Source: Cyclobacteriaceae bacterium | GTDB taxonomy: Bacteria; Bacteroidota; Bacteroidia; Cytophagales; Cyclobacteriaceae | Assembly (NCBI GenBank): GCA_013141055.1 | Contig: JABFRS010000001.1 | Span: 62,001 to 126,000, forward strand | DNA length: 64,000 bases | Direction of reading: 5' to 3' | Shown: in pieces, positions 1 through 8,762 of the stretch | Layout: each line of letters opens with the position of its first letter | How positions within the stretch are numbered: position 1 is the stretch's first letter | Program-made: the position numbers and the translations under genes | Notes under the pieces: generated by a model | Told to the model about the DNA's origin: nothing | Seen by the model: the letters and a program-made list of their open reading frames with translations, nothing else | The model's database searches: none

Positions 1-1
1 C

Positions 2-76
2 CAGGGATATTGCCAGTATGTGATTCGGCCGAAGGTGGATAAGTTTCAAAAACAGTTCAAATCAAAGTTGAAATAG
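2..76 (+). CDS. msrA: Peptide-methionine (S)-S-oxide reductase, C-terminal end only
   Basis: An open frame running in from the left edge ends at a TAG at 74-76. The 24 residues visible contain GYCQYVI followed by a lysine-rich tail, which matches the C-terminus typical of MsrA proteins, where the cysteine of the GYC motif is a resolving (recycling) cysteine. MsrA reduces the S-epimer of methionine sulfoxide in oxidised proteins. The next gene is msrB, which handles the R-epimer, so the neighbourhood supports the call. The catalytic N-terminal part lies outside the window, so the identification rests on a short tail plus context. Confidence 0.65.
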   Translation, partial: QGYCQYVIRPKVDKFQKQFKSKLK

Positions 77-198
77 AGGTTTTTCAGAAATGTCAAAATA
101 TTTCAGGGTCTTTTAAGAATTCTGTAACCTATCAAAAGGATAGCCCGTTAAACTACCCATAAGAGATTACATCTCTCATAGGTTTAGGTTTAGGTACA

Positions 199-229
199 AA
201 AAGACTCTGGCAGGCGGCCAGGGTCTTTT
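199..229 (+). terminator. Rho-independent terminator after the msrA-like gene
   Basis: A 12-bp stem (AAAAGACTCTGG at 199-210, CCAGGGTCTTTT at 218-229, one G-U pair) encloses a 7-base loop and runs into a T-rich stretch (TTTTGTGTTTT). It lies between the msrA tail and msrB, so the two genes are probably separate transcripts even though they share orientation. Confidence 0.75.
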
Positions 230-285
230 GTGTTTTATGGAAATCCATTTTTTAATGCTGGTTCGTATCTACTACTAAATTCTAT

Positions 286-777
286 ATGAAAATTTCGCAC
301 TCAATTTTGATAATATTTGCTCTTGCCATGACTTGCGTATCCCTTTCGTGCGCCCAAAATCCAAAAGTAAAGGACACTGCTGAAAAATATCCTGTAACAA
401 AACCTGAGGCAGAATGGAAGAAGCAATTGACCTCACAACAGTTTTATGTTCTTCGCAAGAAGGGAACTGAACAGGCCTTCACGGGAGCTCTTTGGGAAAA
501 TCATGATAAAGGAATTTATTATTGCGCAGGTTGTCATCAGGCACTTTTTGACTCTACTACAAAATTTGAATCTGGCACCGGATGGCCAAGCTTCTGGCAG
601 CCCATTAAACCGGAAGCAGTGGCTTTGAATTCAGATGATAGTTATGGCATGGTAAGAAACGAAGTCGTATGTAGTAACTGCGGAGGACATCTTGGGCATG
701 TGTTTGACGATGGTCCTAATCCTACCGGATTAAGATATTGCATGAACTCGGTATCGATGACCTTCGAGAAGAAGTGA
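286..777 (+). CDS. msrB: Peptide-methionine (R)-S-oxide reductase (lipoprotein)
   Basis: 163 residues. MsrB reduces methionine-R-sulfoxide in damaged proteins. The four zinc cysteines are visible as CAGC (C80, C83) and CSNC (C129, C132). The substrate-pocket motif GTGWPSF lies near 97-103 and the catalytic cysteine is C152 in RYCMNS. The N-terminus is a lipoprotein signal: a hydrophobic run followed by a lipobox ending SLSC (C22), so the enzyme is probably anchored in the periplasm or outer membrane rather than cytoplasmic. The ATG at 286 is chosen because it is the one that includes the signal peptide. It follows an msrA-like gene after a terminator, consistent with an envelope methionine-repair pair. 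Confidence 0.93.
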   Translation: MKISHSILIIFALAMTCVSLSCAQNPKVKDTAEKYPVTKPEAEWKKQLTSQQFYVLRKKGTEQAFTGALWENHDKGIYYCAGCHQALFDSTTKFESGTGWPSFWQPIKPEAVALNSDDSYGMVRNEVVCSNCGGHLGHVFDDGPNPTGLRYCMNSVSMTFEKK

Positions 778-831
778 AGATAAAATTCAAAACACGAATT
801 CCACTCATTAGCAAGACATCATATTAACAGG

Positions 832-839
832 TATTTTTG
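832..839 (+). promoter_or_regulatory. Bacteroidota -7 element for lhgO
   Basis: TATTTTTG matches TAnnTTTG exactly and ends 16 bases before the GTG start at 856, so the leader would be very short. No clear -33 element was identified. Confidence 0.5.
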
Positions 840-855
840 TGCAAAGTTTTCTATT

Positions 856-2052
856 GTGCAATACGATATTATTATTGTTGGTGGTGGAATTGTTGGACTT
901 GCCACCGCTCTTCAGATTCAGAAGCAAAAGCCTGAGGCAAAGCTTCTTCTTCTTGAGAAGGAAGGCGAGCTTGCTAAACATCAAACAGGAAATAACAGCG
1001 GAGTAATTCATTCAGGCCTTTATTACAAGCCTGGAAGCCTTAAAGCAACGAACTGCATTCATGGCTATCATTTGCTTATTGATTTCTGTGAGAAGAACGA
1101 AATTCCGTTTGAGCTATGTGGCAAAATTGTCGTAGCCACCGATGAGGCTGAGAAGCCACTACTTCAAAATCTATTTGTCAGGGGTGAACAAAACGGATTG
1201 AAGAATCTGAAAAGACTTTCAGAGGGTGAGTTAAAGGAATATGAACCGCACGTTAAAGGAATTGAAGGAATATTTGTACCTCAAACAGGAATTGTAGACT
1301 ATAAAAAAGTTGCGGAAAAATATGGTGATCTCATCCGAAAAAATGGTGGCGAGATCAAATTGCAATCCAAAGTAATTGATATCAGGACTACTTCAACGGA
1401 TGTAACCGTTGTGACGGATACCCAAAGTTATTCAACGAGACTGGTTGTGAATTGTGCTGGTTTATATTCCGATAAGGTCGCGCGACTCACAGTAAAAGAT
1501 CTCAACATCAAGATCATTCCATTTCGTGGAGAGTATTTCAAATTAAAAAAGGAAAAGGAATATCTGGTGAAGAATCTGATCTATCCTGTGCCCGATCCGA
1601 ATTTTCCATTTCTGGGAGTTCACTTCACAAGAATGGCTAAAGGTGGTGTAGAAGCAGGTCCTAATGCAGTGCTTGCTTTCCAAAGAGAAGGCTATAAAAA
1701 ATCAGATATCAATTTTGCTGAGTTGGGAGAAACACTTGCGTGGCCTGGCTTTCAAAAAGTGGCTGCGAAATACTGGAAGACAGGGTTTGGAGAAATGTAT
1801 CGCTCCTTTTCCAAAGCAGCATTTACAAAAGCATTGCAAAAATTATTACCCGAAATACAACAGGATGATTTGGTGGAAGGTGGTGCAGGAGTTCGTGCTC
1901 AGGCATGTGATCGTAATGGTGGATTAGTGGATGACTTTCTCATCCTGGAAGAAAAACAGGTGATCAATGTATGCAATGCACCCTCACCTGCGGCTACTTC
2001 ATCATTGGCAATCGGAGAAACTGTTTCTAAACTTGTGTTGGCGAGGTTCTGA
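856..2052 (+). CDS. lhgO: L-2-hydroxyglutarate oxidase (FAD-dependent)
   Basis: 398 residues from a GTG start. Members of this DAO-type family oxidise L-2-hydroxyglutarate to 2-oxoglutarate using FAD and pass electrons onward, clearing a by-product of central metabolism. The dinucleotide-binding motif GGGIVG lies at 9-14, and an acidic residue follows at the end of the second strand (LLLEKE). NNSGVIHSGLYY near residue 46 is highly characteristic of the LhgO/YgaF group. A C-terminal GGAGVRAQ segment also fits. GTG is chosen because the Rossmann fold begins immediately after it and an exact -7 promoter motif lies just upstream. It converges with the OmpA-like gene, leaving 13 bases between the two stop codons. 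Confidence 0.9.
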   Translation: MQYDIIIVGGGIVGLATALQIQKQKPEAKLLLLEKEGELAKHQTGNNSGVIHSGLYYKPGSLKATNCIHGYHLLIDFCEKNEIPFELCGKIVVATDEAEKPLLQNLFVRGEQNGLKNLKRLSEGELKEYEPHVKGIEGIFVPQTGIVDYKKVAEKYGDLIRKNGGEIKLQSKVIDIRTTSTDVTVVTDTQSYSTRLVVNCAGLYSDKVARLTVKDLNIKIIPFRGEYFKLKKEKEYLVKNLIYPVPDPNFPFLGVHFTRMAKGGVEAGPNAVLAFQREGYKKSDINFAELGETLAWPGFQKVAAKYWKTGFGEMYRSFSKAAFTKALQKLLPEIQQDDLVEGGAGVRAQACDRNGGLVDDFLILEEKQVINVCNAPSPAATSSLAIGETVSKLVLARF

Positions 2053-2065
2053 AATTAAGTTCAGC

Positions 2066-2836
2066 TCACCTTGGATCGTGGATAAGAAGTTCTACGGTAG
2101 TGTTGAGTGCGATTGGCGAAGAACTTCCAAGACCAATAGAAGAAACCCTGTCGATATCAATTCCATTATCCACTAAATATTCTGCCACTACATCTGCCCG
2201 TTGAGTCGATAGTTTTTTATTATGACTTTCATTTCCGGTATTGTCCGTATGGCCTGATATTCTTACCGTTAGACGAGGGTGATCTGAAAGAAAGTCTACA
2301 ATCGAGTTGAGCGTTGGAAAGTGATCACTTGAAAGCTTTGAACTATTGGTCGCAAACAAAAGCTCTCCCCCCAATACAATAACGCTATCCTCTTTTAAAA
2401 CAGGCGCTTCAACAATTGCAGGAGCCTTAACCGTATCAATGACTTTCTTAGGCCTTTGAGGAACAACTTTCGGTTTAACTTTTCCCGAAACTGAATCACT
2501 GGGAGTCTGTTTACTAACATCTCCGTTTTTCTTTATTTTCTTTTTGAATTTCTCATAACTCACAGCGTGAAGAGATTTCTTATGCCCCACCTGAATCCGG
2601 CATTTTCTTTTAAAACACAAAAGCCTGGTAAACATGTTGTGACGAGGTGATGATCCACGCGCCAACATTGCCTGATTCTTTTTCGGAAGATGTGATACAA
2701 ACATTGGCATGGAAGGATTTCCATACTCCCTCCCAACATTGCTTGGGCCACGATGATTAGGATCCTTTCCTGCTTGCGCAAAGCTCAATTGAGCCATCGC
2801 TACAAAGAGTATAATGAAAATGAAGTGAGGCGTCAT
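2066..2836 (-). CDS. OmpA-like protein lacking the peptidoglycan-binding NRR segment
   Basis: 256 residues. A signal peptide (1-20, cleavage near SFA/QAG) precedes an unrecognised N-terminal region beginning NVGREYGNPSMP, a K/P-rich linker (about 100-140), and a C-terminal OmpA-like domain (about 152-256) with the SGHTDNTGN motif. OmpA-like domains anchor outer-membrane proteins to peptidoglycan. Compared with the paralogue immediately upstream (2833-3606), the end reads NTT-VELLIHD where the paralogue has NTT, then nine residues (EAGRRKNRR), then VEMLMHD. The deletion is in frame and removes the conserved arginines that contact diaminopimelate, so anchoring may be lost. Its ATG overlaps the paralogue's stop by four bases (ATGA), indicating one operon. 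Confidence 0.85.
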   Translation of the reverse strand: MTPHFIFIILFVAMAQLSFAQAGKDPNHRGPSNVGREYGNPSMPMFVSHLPKKNQAMLARGSSPRHNMFTRLLCFKRKCRIQVGHKKSLHAVSYEKFKKKIKKNGDVSKQTPSDSVSGKVKPKVVPQRPKKVIDTVKAPAIVEAPVLKEDSVIVLGGELLFATNSSKLSSDHFPTLNSIVDFLSDHPRLTVRISGHTDNTGNESHNKKLSTQRADVVAEYLVDNGIDIDRVSSIGLGSSSPIALNTTVELLIHDPR

Positions 2837-3606
2837 CTGCGATCGTGCATAAGCATTTCGACACGACGGTTTTTTCTACGACCCGCCTCAGTCGTATTTG
2901 ACATCAGAGGCCTCGAGCTTCCCAGCCCCTCGAATGTTACCCGATCCAGTCCAACACCATTGTCAATAATGTATTCCGCAACCACTTCTGCTCTTTTAAA
3001 TGACAACGTCTTATTGTTGCTTTCCTTCCCTGTATTATCAGTATGGCCTGTTATCTTAATCACGAGCGAAGGATGTTTGATCATAAATCCTATGACTGAA
3101 TCAAGCTCAGAGAAGTGCTCACTCTGCAACGTAGAACTATTGGTCTCAAACAGGAATTCACTCAATGTAATTAAACTATCAGTTTTCAATACGGGAGCCT
3201 GCACTTCGGGTTCCATAATTTGTGCGATTACCTGGGATGAATCTTTCTTGATCACCGTCTTTTTCCTGACAGGTCTTTTTGCAGAATCCGCTTTATAATT
3301 CTTGTACATGCCCTTCTTCGCATTCTTCGCAATTTTCTTTTTGAACTTATCAAATGTTATCGGCTTCAGGGATTTCTGTCTTCCTATCTTCTGCCTGCAA
3401 TATTTCTTAAAACAAAGTATCCTCGTGAACATCGTATGATGAGGCGCACTGTGCTTTTCAAGAATCACCATATTTCGGTTTGGAATGTGAGAGACCATCC
3501 ATGGCATGGATGGATTACCATACTCCCTTCCGACGTTTGTTGGATAGCTGAGGGGTGTACAGGAATAGATTAAAGCAAGACAGAGGACAGAGAGGAGAAT
3601 TCTCAT
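2833..3606 (-). CDS. OmpA-like lipoprotein
   Basis: 257 residues. It has a lipoprotein signal with lipobox IYSC (C16) and the same N-terminal region as its downstream paralogue (NVGREYGNPSMPW, then a Cys/Lys/Arg-rich stretch around 63-75). A linker follows, then an OmpA-like domain from about 143 carrying TGHTDNTGKESN and an intact C-terminal motif EAGRRKNRRVE (240-250), which normally binds peptidoglycan. The two genes look like a tandem duplication that has diverged: this copy is a lipoprotein with an intact anchor, the other has an ordinary signal peptide and a shortened anchor. The function of the shared N-terminal region is not recognised. Confidence 0.87.
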   Translation of the reverse strand: MRILLSVLCLALIYSCTPLSYPTNVGREYGNPSMPWMVSHIPNRNMVILEKHSAPHHTMFTRILCFKKYCRQKIGRQKSLKPITFDKFKKKIAKNAKKGMYKNYKADSAKRPVRKKTVIKKDSSQVIAQIMEPEVQAPVLKTDSLITLSEFLFETNSSTLQSEHFSELDSVIGFMIKHPSLVIKITGHTDNTGKESNNKTLSFKRAEVVAEYIIDNGVGLDRVTFEGLGSSRPLMSNTTEAGRRKNRRVEMLMHDRR

Positions 3607-3754
3607 TGTTGAAATAAAGGCAAACCGTTAATGAAAGTTTTAACAGTATCGGCAAGTGCGTCACCTCACGTTTCAACAGGCAATGGCAAATACTACTTAA
3701 GGGAGTTAATACAAACGAAACGAGAAAAGGTTCAGGATATTGTTTTGAAAACGA

Positions 3755-4810
3755 TTAAGTAACCCATTGCAATATTTCAGGCTGGAGGGGATTGCGGAAT
3801 TCCGTACCAGTCTCCTGTGATGCCTTCCATTGTTTCTTCAGTTCATAGTACCAACGGGCCTGCGCATCGGGTTCCCCAACCAGCATGAGAGTTGGATCAT
3901 TCTCAAGCCCCCTGGCAAGCTTATGGAACACGTCTACGTCCTGACCGATAAAGGTTTTACCCAAGCCCTTCAAAGGCCACCATAGCCACCTTGTAATGGA
4001 AAGTGACGAGTAGAAGAACTGATTCAACTCCGTGTTATTGTCGTCGATCGGTGTAAGCGTAGTAATTGAAATGATCTTGTTTCTGGATCCAACTGAAATG
4101 TGCTCAAGCCTGTTGCCAGGAATATCAAAGAAAATCTCTGTTGAAACTCCCCCACCCAAAACCTTATAGCCCTTTGAGTTCGCGGAAGGCGCGTGACGAA
4201 CCATCTTAAATCCTCTTGGAGTAGGCTCAAAATTCTTGGTCTTAAGTTTCAACGATTTTGCCGATCTCCAGAACCATGACTGATGAACAAATGTGACATG
4301 CGCGGGATCGATGAGTCCAATAACCGAATGATCAATATTTGTGGGCATTATGATCGATTCAACATGCAGAAAATCCTGCTCCGGTAAAAGATGAAGATCC
4401 GGAACTGGTTCTTTTACCTCAATGTTTGGAGTAAGTTTTTCCGGGATATAGATCCAAATGGTATTATTAATCTCCGTTACCGGAAACTTCCATGCTCTGA
4501 TTTTGCTGATATCTGCTTTGGTATCTGGAGGAAGTGCCGGAATATTTTTACAAACTCCCTGTGAATCAAACTCCCAACCATGATAGCAGCACTGAATATT
4601 TCCGTTTTCTAAAACATGGCCATTTGAAAGAGGAACACCCCTGTGTGGACAATTATCTTTCAATGCATAAACTTTACCCTGAGGATCGCGACCGAATACG
4701 ATGCGATGATTGGCAATTTGGCGATGAACGAGTTTCCCCTTCTTTAAACTTTCGCCTGGCAAAGCCAGATACCATATATTCTTGAGGATGAGGTCTTTGT
4801 TATCAGCCAT
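3755..4810 (-). CDS. Rieske non-heme iron oxygenase, alpha subunit type
   Basis: 351 residues. These enzymes use a Rieske [2Fe-2S] centre to feed electrons to a mononuclear iron that hydroxylates or demethylates a ring substrate. The Rieske ligands are C54/H56 (CPHRG) and C74/H77 (CCYHGW). The mononuclear iron site shows as DPAHVTFVH (H171, H176), with a late acidic residue in GQDVDVF as a possible third ligand. The length and single-chain form resemble vanillate O-demethylase or phthalate-type oxygenases. No ferredoxin reductase gene is adjacent, so the reductase must be elsewhere. The substrate cannot be told from the sequence. An exact -7 promoter motif lies 28 bases upstream. Confidence 0.88.
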   Translation of the reverse strand: MADNKDLILKNIWYLALPGESLKKGKLVHRQIANHRIVFGRDPQGKVYALKDNCPHRGVPLSNGHVLENGNIQCCYHGWEFDSQGVCKNIPALPPDTKADISKIRAWKFPVTEINNTIWIYIPEKLTPNIEVKEPVPDLHLLPEQDFLHVESIIMPTNIDHSVIGLIDPAHVTFVHQSWFWRSAKSLKLKTKNFEPTPRGFKMVRHAPSANSKGYKVLGGGVSTEIFFDIPGNRLEHISVGSRNKIISITTLTPIDDNNTELNQFFYSSLSITRWLWWPLKGLGKTFIGQDVDVFHKLARGLENDPTLMLVGEPDAQARWYYELKKQWKASQETGTEFRNPLQPEILQWVT

Positions 4811-4837
4811 TATTGAATTTGGAGGAATTTAATGATG

Positions 4838-4845
4838 CAAAATTA
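4838..4845 (-). promoter_or_regulatory. -7 element for the Rieske oxygenase gene
   Basis: On the minus strand the sequence reads TAATTTTG, an exact TAnnTTTG match placed 28 bases before the ATG at 4810. Confidence 0.5.
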
Positions 4846-4893
4846 AAGCTTTTATACTGAAAGCTAATGTTATGGCTAAAACGAATTAATGCA

Positions 4894-5310
4894 TCAGGAC
4901 TTTATCGCTGTCACTTCAATTTCAACGAGATAATCCGGATCGATGAGTGCACTGATTTGAATCATGGATGTAGCTGGCTTGATATTTTTGAAAAATTCAC
5001 CGTGAGCTTTTCCTACTTCCTCCCAATGGCTGATATCTGTAACAAACATTCGGGTGCGCACAACGTCTGTGAGCTTAAAGCCGGCTTGCCCCAGAACTTT
5101 CTCAATTTTGTTAATGATGAATTTTGTTTGAGCGTAAAAGTCTCCTTTTCCAACAACTCCATTGTCATCAACCGCAACAGTTCCTGACAACTCAATAGTA
5201 TCACCTATTTGCACAGCTCTGCTATATCCTACAATGTCTTCCCATTTTGCTCCAGATGAAAAATTAGTCCTTGACATACTCATTGAAAATTTGCGTTTGT
5301 TATCATTCAA
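4894..5310 (-). CDS. RidA family (YjgF/YER057c/UK114) protein
   Basis: 138 residues from the longest start. Family members are small trimeric proteins; RidA itself hydrolyses reactive enamine/imine intermediates released by PLP enzymes, while other subgroups act in specific catabolic routes. The core SSGAKWEDIVGYSRAV, the SGT strand and the VVRTRMFVTDI segment (with the conserved arginine) are visible. The first nine to eleven residues are not typical of the family; ATG codons at 5283 and 5277 (MSMSRTNFSSG) would give a more usual N-terminus and are plausible true starts. It sits upstream of and parallel to the Rieske gene, but that gene has its own promoter motif. Confidence 0.85.
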   Translation of the reverse strand: MNDNKRKFSMSMSRTNFSSGAKWEDIVGYSRAVQIGDTIELSGTVAVDDNGVVGKGDFYAQTKFIINKIEKVLGQAGFKLTDVVRTRMFVTDISHWEEVGKAHGEFFKNIKPATSMIQISALIDPDYLVEIEVTAIKS

Positions 5311-5412
5311 ACAATTATGATTCTAAGACCTAATCTAGTGATTAACGAAGAGTCTGAAAAGTATCAAGGATTTAAACTTATTCCTTAAATTGCAGCCCAT
5401 TAAATCACCATT

Positions 5413-5730
5413 ATGAAAGAAGTCACCGTCCAGGAACTAAAGCAACTGATTGATAGCAAAGCTGATTTTCAATTAATTGATGTGCGCGAACCTCACGAAT
5501 TTGATATCTGCAATCTCGGCGGAGAACTGATTCCTCAGGCTGAGATTCCACATAATGCTGACAAAATCTCCCGTGATAAACAGGTAGTCATCCATTGCCG
5601 CAGTGGCGCGAGAAGTGGAAATATGGTTAGCTGGCTGGAAAAGAATCAGGGGTTTACAAACCTCTACAATCTAAAGGGAGGAATTCTTGCATGGGCTGAT
5701 CAGATCGATCCGACTATGACCAAGTATTAA
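5413..5730 (+). CDS. Single-domain rhodanese-like protein
   Basis: 105 residues, one rhodanese domain and nothing else. The active-site loop is CRSGARS with C62 as the persulfide-carrying cysteine, and the family motif LIDVREPHEF lies at 21-30. Such proteins carry sulfane sulfur or transfer it to thiol acceptors. The gene ends directly against the stop codon of metZ on the other strand (TAA then TTA at 5728-5733, no base between). A sulfur-carrier role near a sulfur-assimilating enzyme is plausible but is only context. Confidence 0.9.
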   Translation: MKEVTVQELKQLIDSKADFQLIDVREPHEFDICNLGGELIPQAEIPHNADKISRDKQVVIHCRSGARSGNMVSWLEKNQGFTNLYNLKGGILAWADQIDPTMTKY

Positions 5731-6909
5731 TTATACATTCATTGCCTGTTCGATATCCCGAATCACATCCTGAATATTTTCTAATCCGACAGAAACCCTG
5801 ATCAGACCTGGTGTAATTCCAACTACTGATCGTTCTTCTTCTGTAAGTTTCGAATGCGTTGTCGAAGCAGGATGCGTCGCGATCGTCCGGGTATCTCCCA
5901 GATTGGCGGAATGAGAAATCATCTTTAATGAATTCAGAAATTTTCTGCCACGGTCAATCCCACCTTTGATCTCAAACGTAACAAGTCCTCCACCTGACTT
6001 CATTTGCTTCTTTGCAAGCTGATGCTGAGGATGAGATGGCAAAAAGGGGTACTTTACTTTTATAACTTCTGATTGAGATTCAAGATACTTTGCCAAAATC
6101 AGAGCATTGTCACAATGACGATCCATACGAACCGCCAATGTTTCCAGACTCTTTGAAAGAATCCATGCATTGAACGGTGACATTGATGGTCCCGTATGAC
6201 GGGCAAAGAACCGAATTTCTTTAATGAGTTCTTTGGTACCCAATACAGCGCCACCTATCACACGACCCTGACCATCAATAAATTTGGTTGCAGAGTGAGT
6301 TACAATGTGCGCACCCCACTTCGCAGGATTTTGTAAATAAGGAGTTGTAAAACAATTGTCAACATTAAGAATCACATTCTTCTTCTTCGCCAATGCACCT
6401 AACCACTCCAGATCAAGAATATCCAGCGCAGGATTTGATGGAGTCTCCACAAAGATCATTCGGGTATTAGGGAGAATTTTCGCTTCCCACTGTTCTTTTG
6501 AATCCGTGATATCGACATAACTGTGAGAAATACCAAAACGAGGAAAGATTGTTGTGAGTATCTGATGTGTGGAACCAAAAACAGAACGTGATGCCAGAAC
6601 ATGATCACCAGACTTCAATAAGCCAGCCATACTGATGTACATTGCAGCCATCCCCGAAGCCGTTGCAATTCCATCTTCCGTTCCTTCCAGCAGACAAAGC
6701 TTGTTAATCAACTCAGTATTATTGGGATTTGAAAAGCGAGTATAGATGTTTCCGGGAACTTCGTCTGCAAACAATGCACGAGCCTGTTCAGCATCTTCAA
6801 ATACGAAACTTGAGGTTAGATAAAGAGGAACAGAATGCTCCCGATGCTTGGAACGTTCAAATTGTGAACGGATAGCGTTCGTTTCAAAGTGGGAGGATTC
6901 TTCACTCAT
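5731..6909 (-). CDS. metZ: O-succinylhomoserine sulfhydrylase (Cys/Met metabolism PLP enzyme)
   Basis: 392 residues. This PLP enzyme family makes homocysteine from an activated homoserine and sulfide. YTRFSNPN near 56-63, the VETPSNP segment at 154-160, the cofactor aspartate in NVDNCFTTP (D184) and the PLP lysine K209 in SATKFIDGQGR are all present. The GQGRVIGG stretch and length favour MetZ over cystathionine gamma-synthase, though family members are hard to separate by eye. The start ATG overlaps the stop of the osmC-like gene by four bases, so the two are co-translated as part of an SSS transporter-OsmC-MetZ operon. Confidence 0.85.
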   Translation of the reverse strand: MSEESSHFETNAIRSQFERSKHREHSVPLYLTSSFVFEDAEQARALFADEVPGNIYTRFSNPNNTELINKLCLLEGTEDGIATASGMAAMYISMAGLLKSGDHVLASRSVFGSTHQILTTIFPRFGISHSYVDITDSKEQWEAKILPNTRMIFVETPSNPALDILDLEWLGALAKKKNVILNVDNCFTTPYLQNPAKWGAHIVTHSATKFIDGQGRVIGGAVLGTKELIKEIRFFARHTGPSMSPFNAWILSKSLETLAVRMDRHCDNALILAKYLESQSEVIKVKYPFLPSHPQHQLAKKQMKSGGGLVTFEIKGGIDRGRKFLNSLKMISHSANLGDTRTIATHPASTTHSKLTEEERSVVGITPGLIRVSVGLENIQDVIRDIEQAMNV

Positions 6910-7325
6910 GAATTAATGATTTCTAGGCTATGGGTAATGGTAGCTGTCTTCTCAAGAGTTTTGGCTACGGAACAATATTTTTCAACAGACAAAACTACTG
7001 CTTTCTTCACTTTATCCTCATCGAGATTTCCATAAAGAGTAAAATGAACATGTGCTTCTGTAAAAAGTGAAGGAACGACATCTTTTTGACGGTTCCCCGT
7101 TATCGTGATCTTAATATCTTCCAACGGTTGCTTCTGCTTTTTCAAAATAGAAATGATATCGATTGAACTACATCCACCAAGGGCCGCCAGCAACATTTGC
7201 ATGGGTCGAAAACCCCGATCGGTTCCTCCTACCTCAGGAGACGCGTCAATATGGATTTTATTTCCATTTTCATTTACTGCTTCCATCCAGAAGCCGTCAT
7301 TCAACCGGTTGATTTCTATTTTCAT
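6906..7325 (-). CDS. OsmC/Ohr family protein
   Basis: 139 residues. Proteins of this family are dimeric thiol peroxidases that reduce organic hydroperoxides using two cysteines. Both expected cysteines are visible: C52 in LGGCSSIDI and C118 in EKYCSVAKT, the latter segment being typical of the YhfA/OsmC subgroup rather than Ohr. The gene overlaps the downstream metZ by four bases and the upstream transporter gene by 29 bases, a tightly packed operon. The link to methionine synthesis could reflect protection from oxidised sulfur compounds, but this is inference. Confidence 0.88.
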   Translation of the reverse strand: MKIEINRLNDGFWMEAVNENGNKIHIDASPEVGGTDRGFRPMQMLLAALGGCSSIDIISILKKQKQPLEDIKITITGNRQKDVVPSLFTEAHVHFTLYGNLDEDKVKKAVVLSVEKYCSVAKTLEKTATITHSLEIINS

Positions 7326-8703
7326 GATGATTGCTTTTCCATAATAAACTACCCAACACTAACGCCATTATACTGATCATCGTTGCCGGAACAAGGCTTG
7401 GGATATCAATTTCAAAAATAAATTCAAAGAACAGCCAGGCAATAAAGCCACTAAACATTGAAGCTATCGCACCAAATGCATTCGCCTTTTTCCAATAAAG
7501 CCCGAACGTCATTGCCGCAAAAAGTGTCACAAGGCTTAGCACAGAAGATTCCCCTACAAGTTTATAAATATCAGATCTCAAGCAGGCCATAACTGTCGCT
7601 GTGACGCTGAATAACAATACAGAGCCCCGTGTTAGTATGAGCATCTGTTTGTCTGAAAGTTTTCTACTGAGAAGAGGTCTTACAAGATTTTCAGAAAAGA
7701 TAGCGGCAGGAGCTAGCATGGCTGAACTGGTTGTACTCATGATGGCTGATAACAAAGAGCCAAAGAAAAATATCTGCACAACGATTCCTGTATGTTGCAG
7801 GACCATGTATGGGAGAATCAGCTGAGTGTCACCCTGAACCTGTTCAGGATACAAATGCTTGGTGCATAAAGCGATAAATAATGGAATCATAGCGATAGTC
7901 AGGTAGAGCGCAGCAGCATAGTAGCAAGAGCGCACTGCCGTGTTGGCACTTCCCGAAGACATGGAACGTTGAAAAACATCCTGGGATGGAATAGATCCCA
8001 AACCTAGAACCGACCAGGCTGCAATATAGGTGATGACTTCCTTGCCGTTTGACTTTGGCAGAAATTGAAGGTTCTCCGGTTTCATCTCATGAAGTACTAC
8101 ACCTACTCCTCCTGCTTTATTGCTTAGAACAATTGCCAATACCACAAGACCAACGATAATGATAATGCTTTGAATAAAATCGGTGATAGAGATCGCCCAC
8201 ATTCCTCCGATGTAGGTATAGAAGGTTACAACGATGGCACTGATCACCACTCCCTGCCAGACATCAAGCCCTGTCACAACATTCAATATGAGACCCATGG
8301 CAACCAACTGTGCCGCGATGTAACCTACATACGGAGGTGCTAGACAAACACTGGCAACCAGTTCGGTTTTGCCACCATACCTGATTTTAAAATAATCTCC
8401 CAACGTGAGAAGATTCATGTTATAAAGCTTCCTGGCAAAAAATAGTCCGAACAGGACAAGACAAAGGGCGGCACCAAATGGATCTTCGATGACAGCGTAT
8501 AAGCCACCCCGTAAGAATTCTGAAGAAGCACCGAAAACAGTTTCCGAACCAAACCAGGTTGCAAAAAGTGCTGATGAACTTAGAAGGATGGGCAGGCTTC
8601 TGCCGGCAAGCATGAAATCACCTGATGTTTTTACTCTTCGCGATGCCAGGTATCCGATGAAAACGGTAAGGGCAAGATATGCGATGATGGAGAAGAGGAG
8701 CAA
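7297..8703 (-). CDS. Sodium:solute symporter (SSS) family transporter
   Basis: 468 residues with about 12-13 hydrophobic segments. The SSS signature region is visible: the N-terminal helix is followed by SGDFMLAGRSLP (about 27-38) and then the WFGSETVFGASSEF segment of TM2 (about 50-63). This family moves sugars, amino acids, vitamins or organic acids with sodium across the inner membrane. The substrate cannot be read from the sequence. It is the first gene of the transporter-osmC-metZ group and overlaps osmC by 29 bases, so translation of the two is probably linked. Upstream lies a 59-base gap to the yceI-like gene on the same strand. Confidence 0.9.
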   Translation of the reverse strand: MLLFSIIAYLALTVFIGYLASRRVKTSGDFMLAGRSLPILLSSSALFATWFGSETVFGASSEFLRGGLYAVIEDPFGAALCLVLFGLFFARKLYNMNLLTLGDYFKIRYGGKTELVASVCLAPPYVGYIAAQLVAMGLILNVVTGLDVWQGVVISAIVVTFYTYIGGMWAISITDFIQSIIIIVGLVVLAIVLSNKAGGVGVVLHEMKPENLQFLPKSNGKEVITYIAAWSVLGLGSIPSQDVFQRSMSSGSANTAVRSCYYAAALYLTIAMIPLFIALCTKHLYPEQVQGDTQLILPYMVLQHTGIVVQIFFFGSLLSAIMSTTSSAMLAPAAIFSENLVRPLLSRKLSDKQMLILTRGSVLLFSVTATVMACLRSDIYKLVGESSVLSLVTLFAAMTFGLYWKKANAFGAIASMFSGFIAWLFFEFIFEIDIPSLVPATMISIMALVLGSLLWKSNHHENRNQPVE

Positions 8704-8762
8704 TTAACTTCGTTTCCTCAAAAATAAAAGAATTTAGCAAACCAGTTAAAGTAAGTTGAGCC

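Noticed and set aside
181..198. Telomere-like TTTAGG repeats
   Set aside because: Only about two and a half copies beside a terminator; this is within chance for AT-rich intergenic DNA.
2753..3298. A 181-codon open frame antisense to the OmpA-like genes
   Set aside because: It lies wholly opposite two well-supported genes, and its translation has no signal, domain or family pattern.
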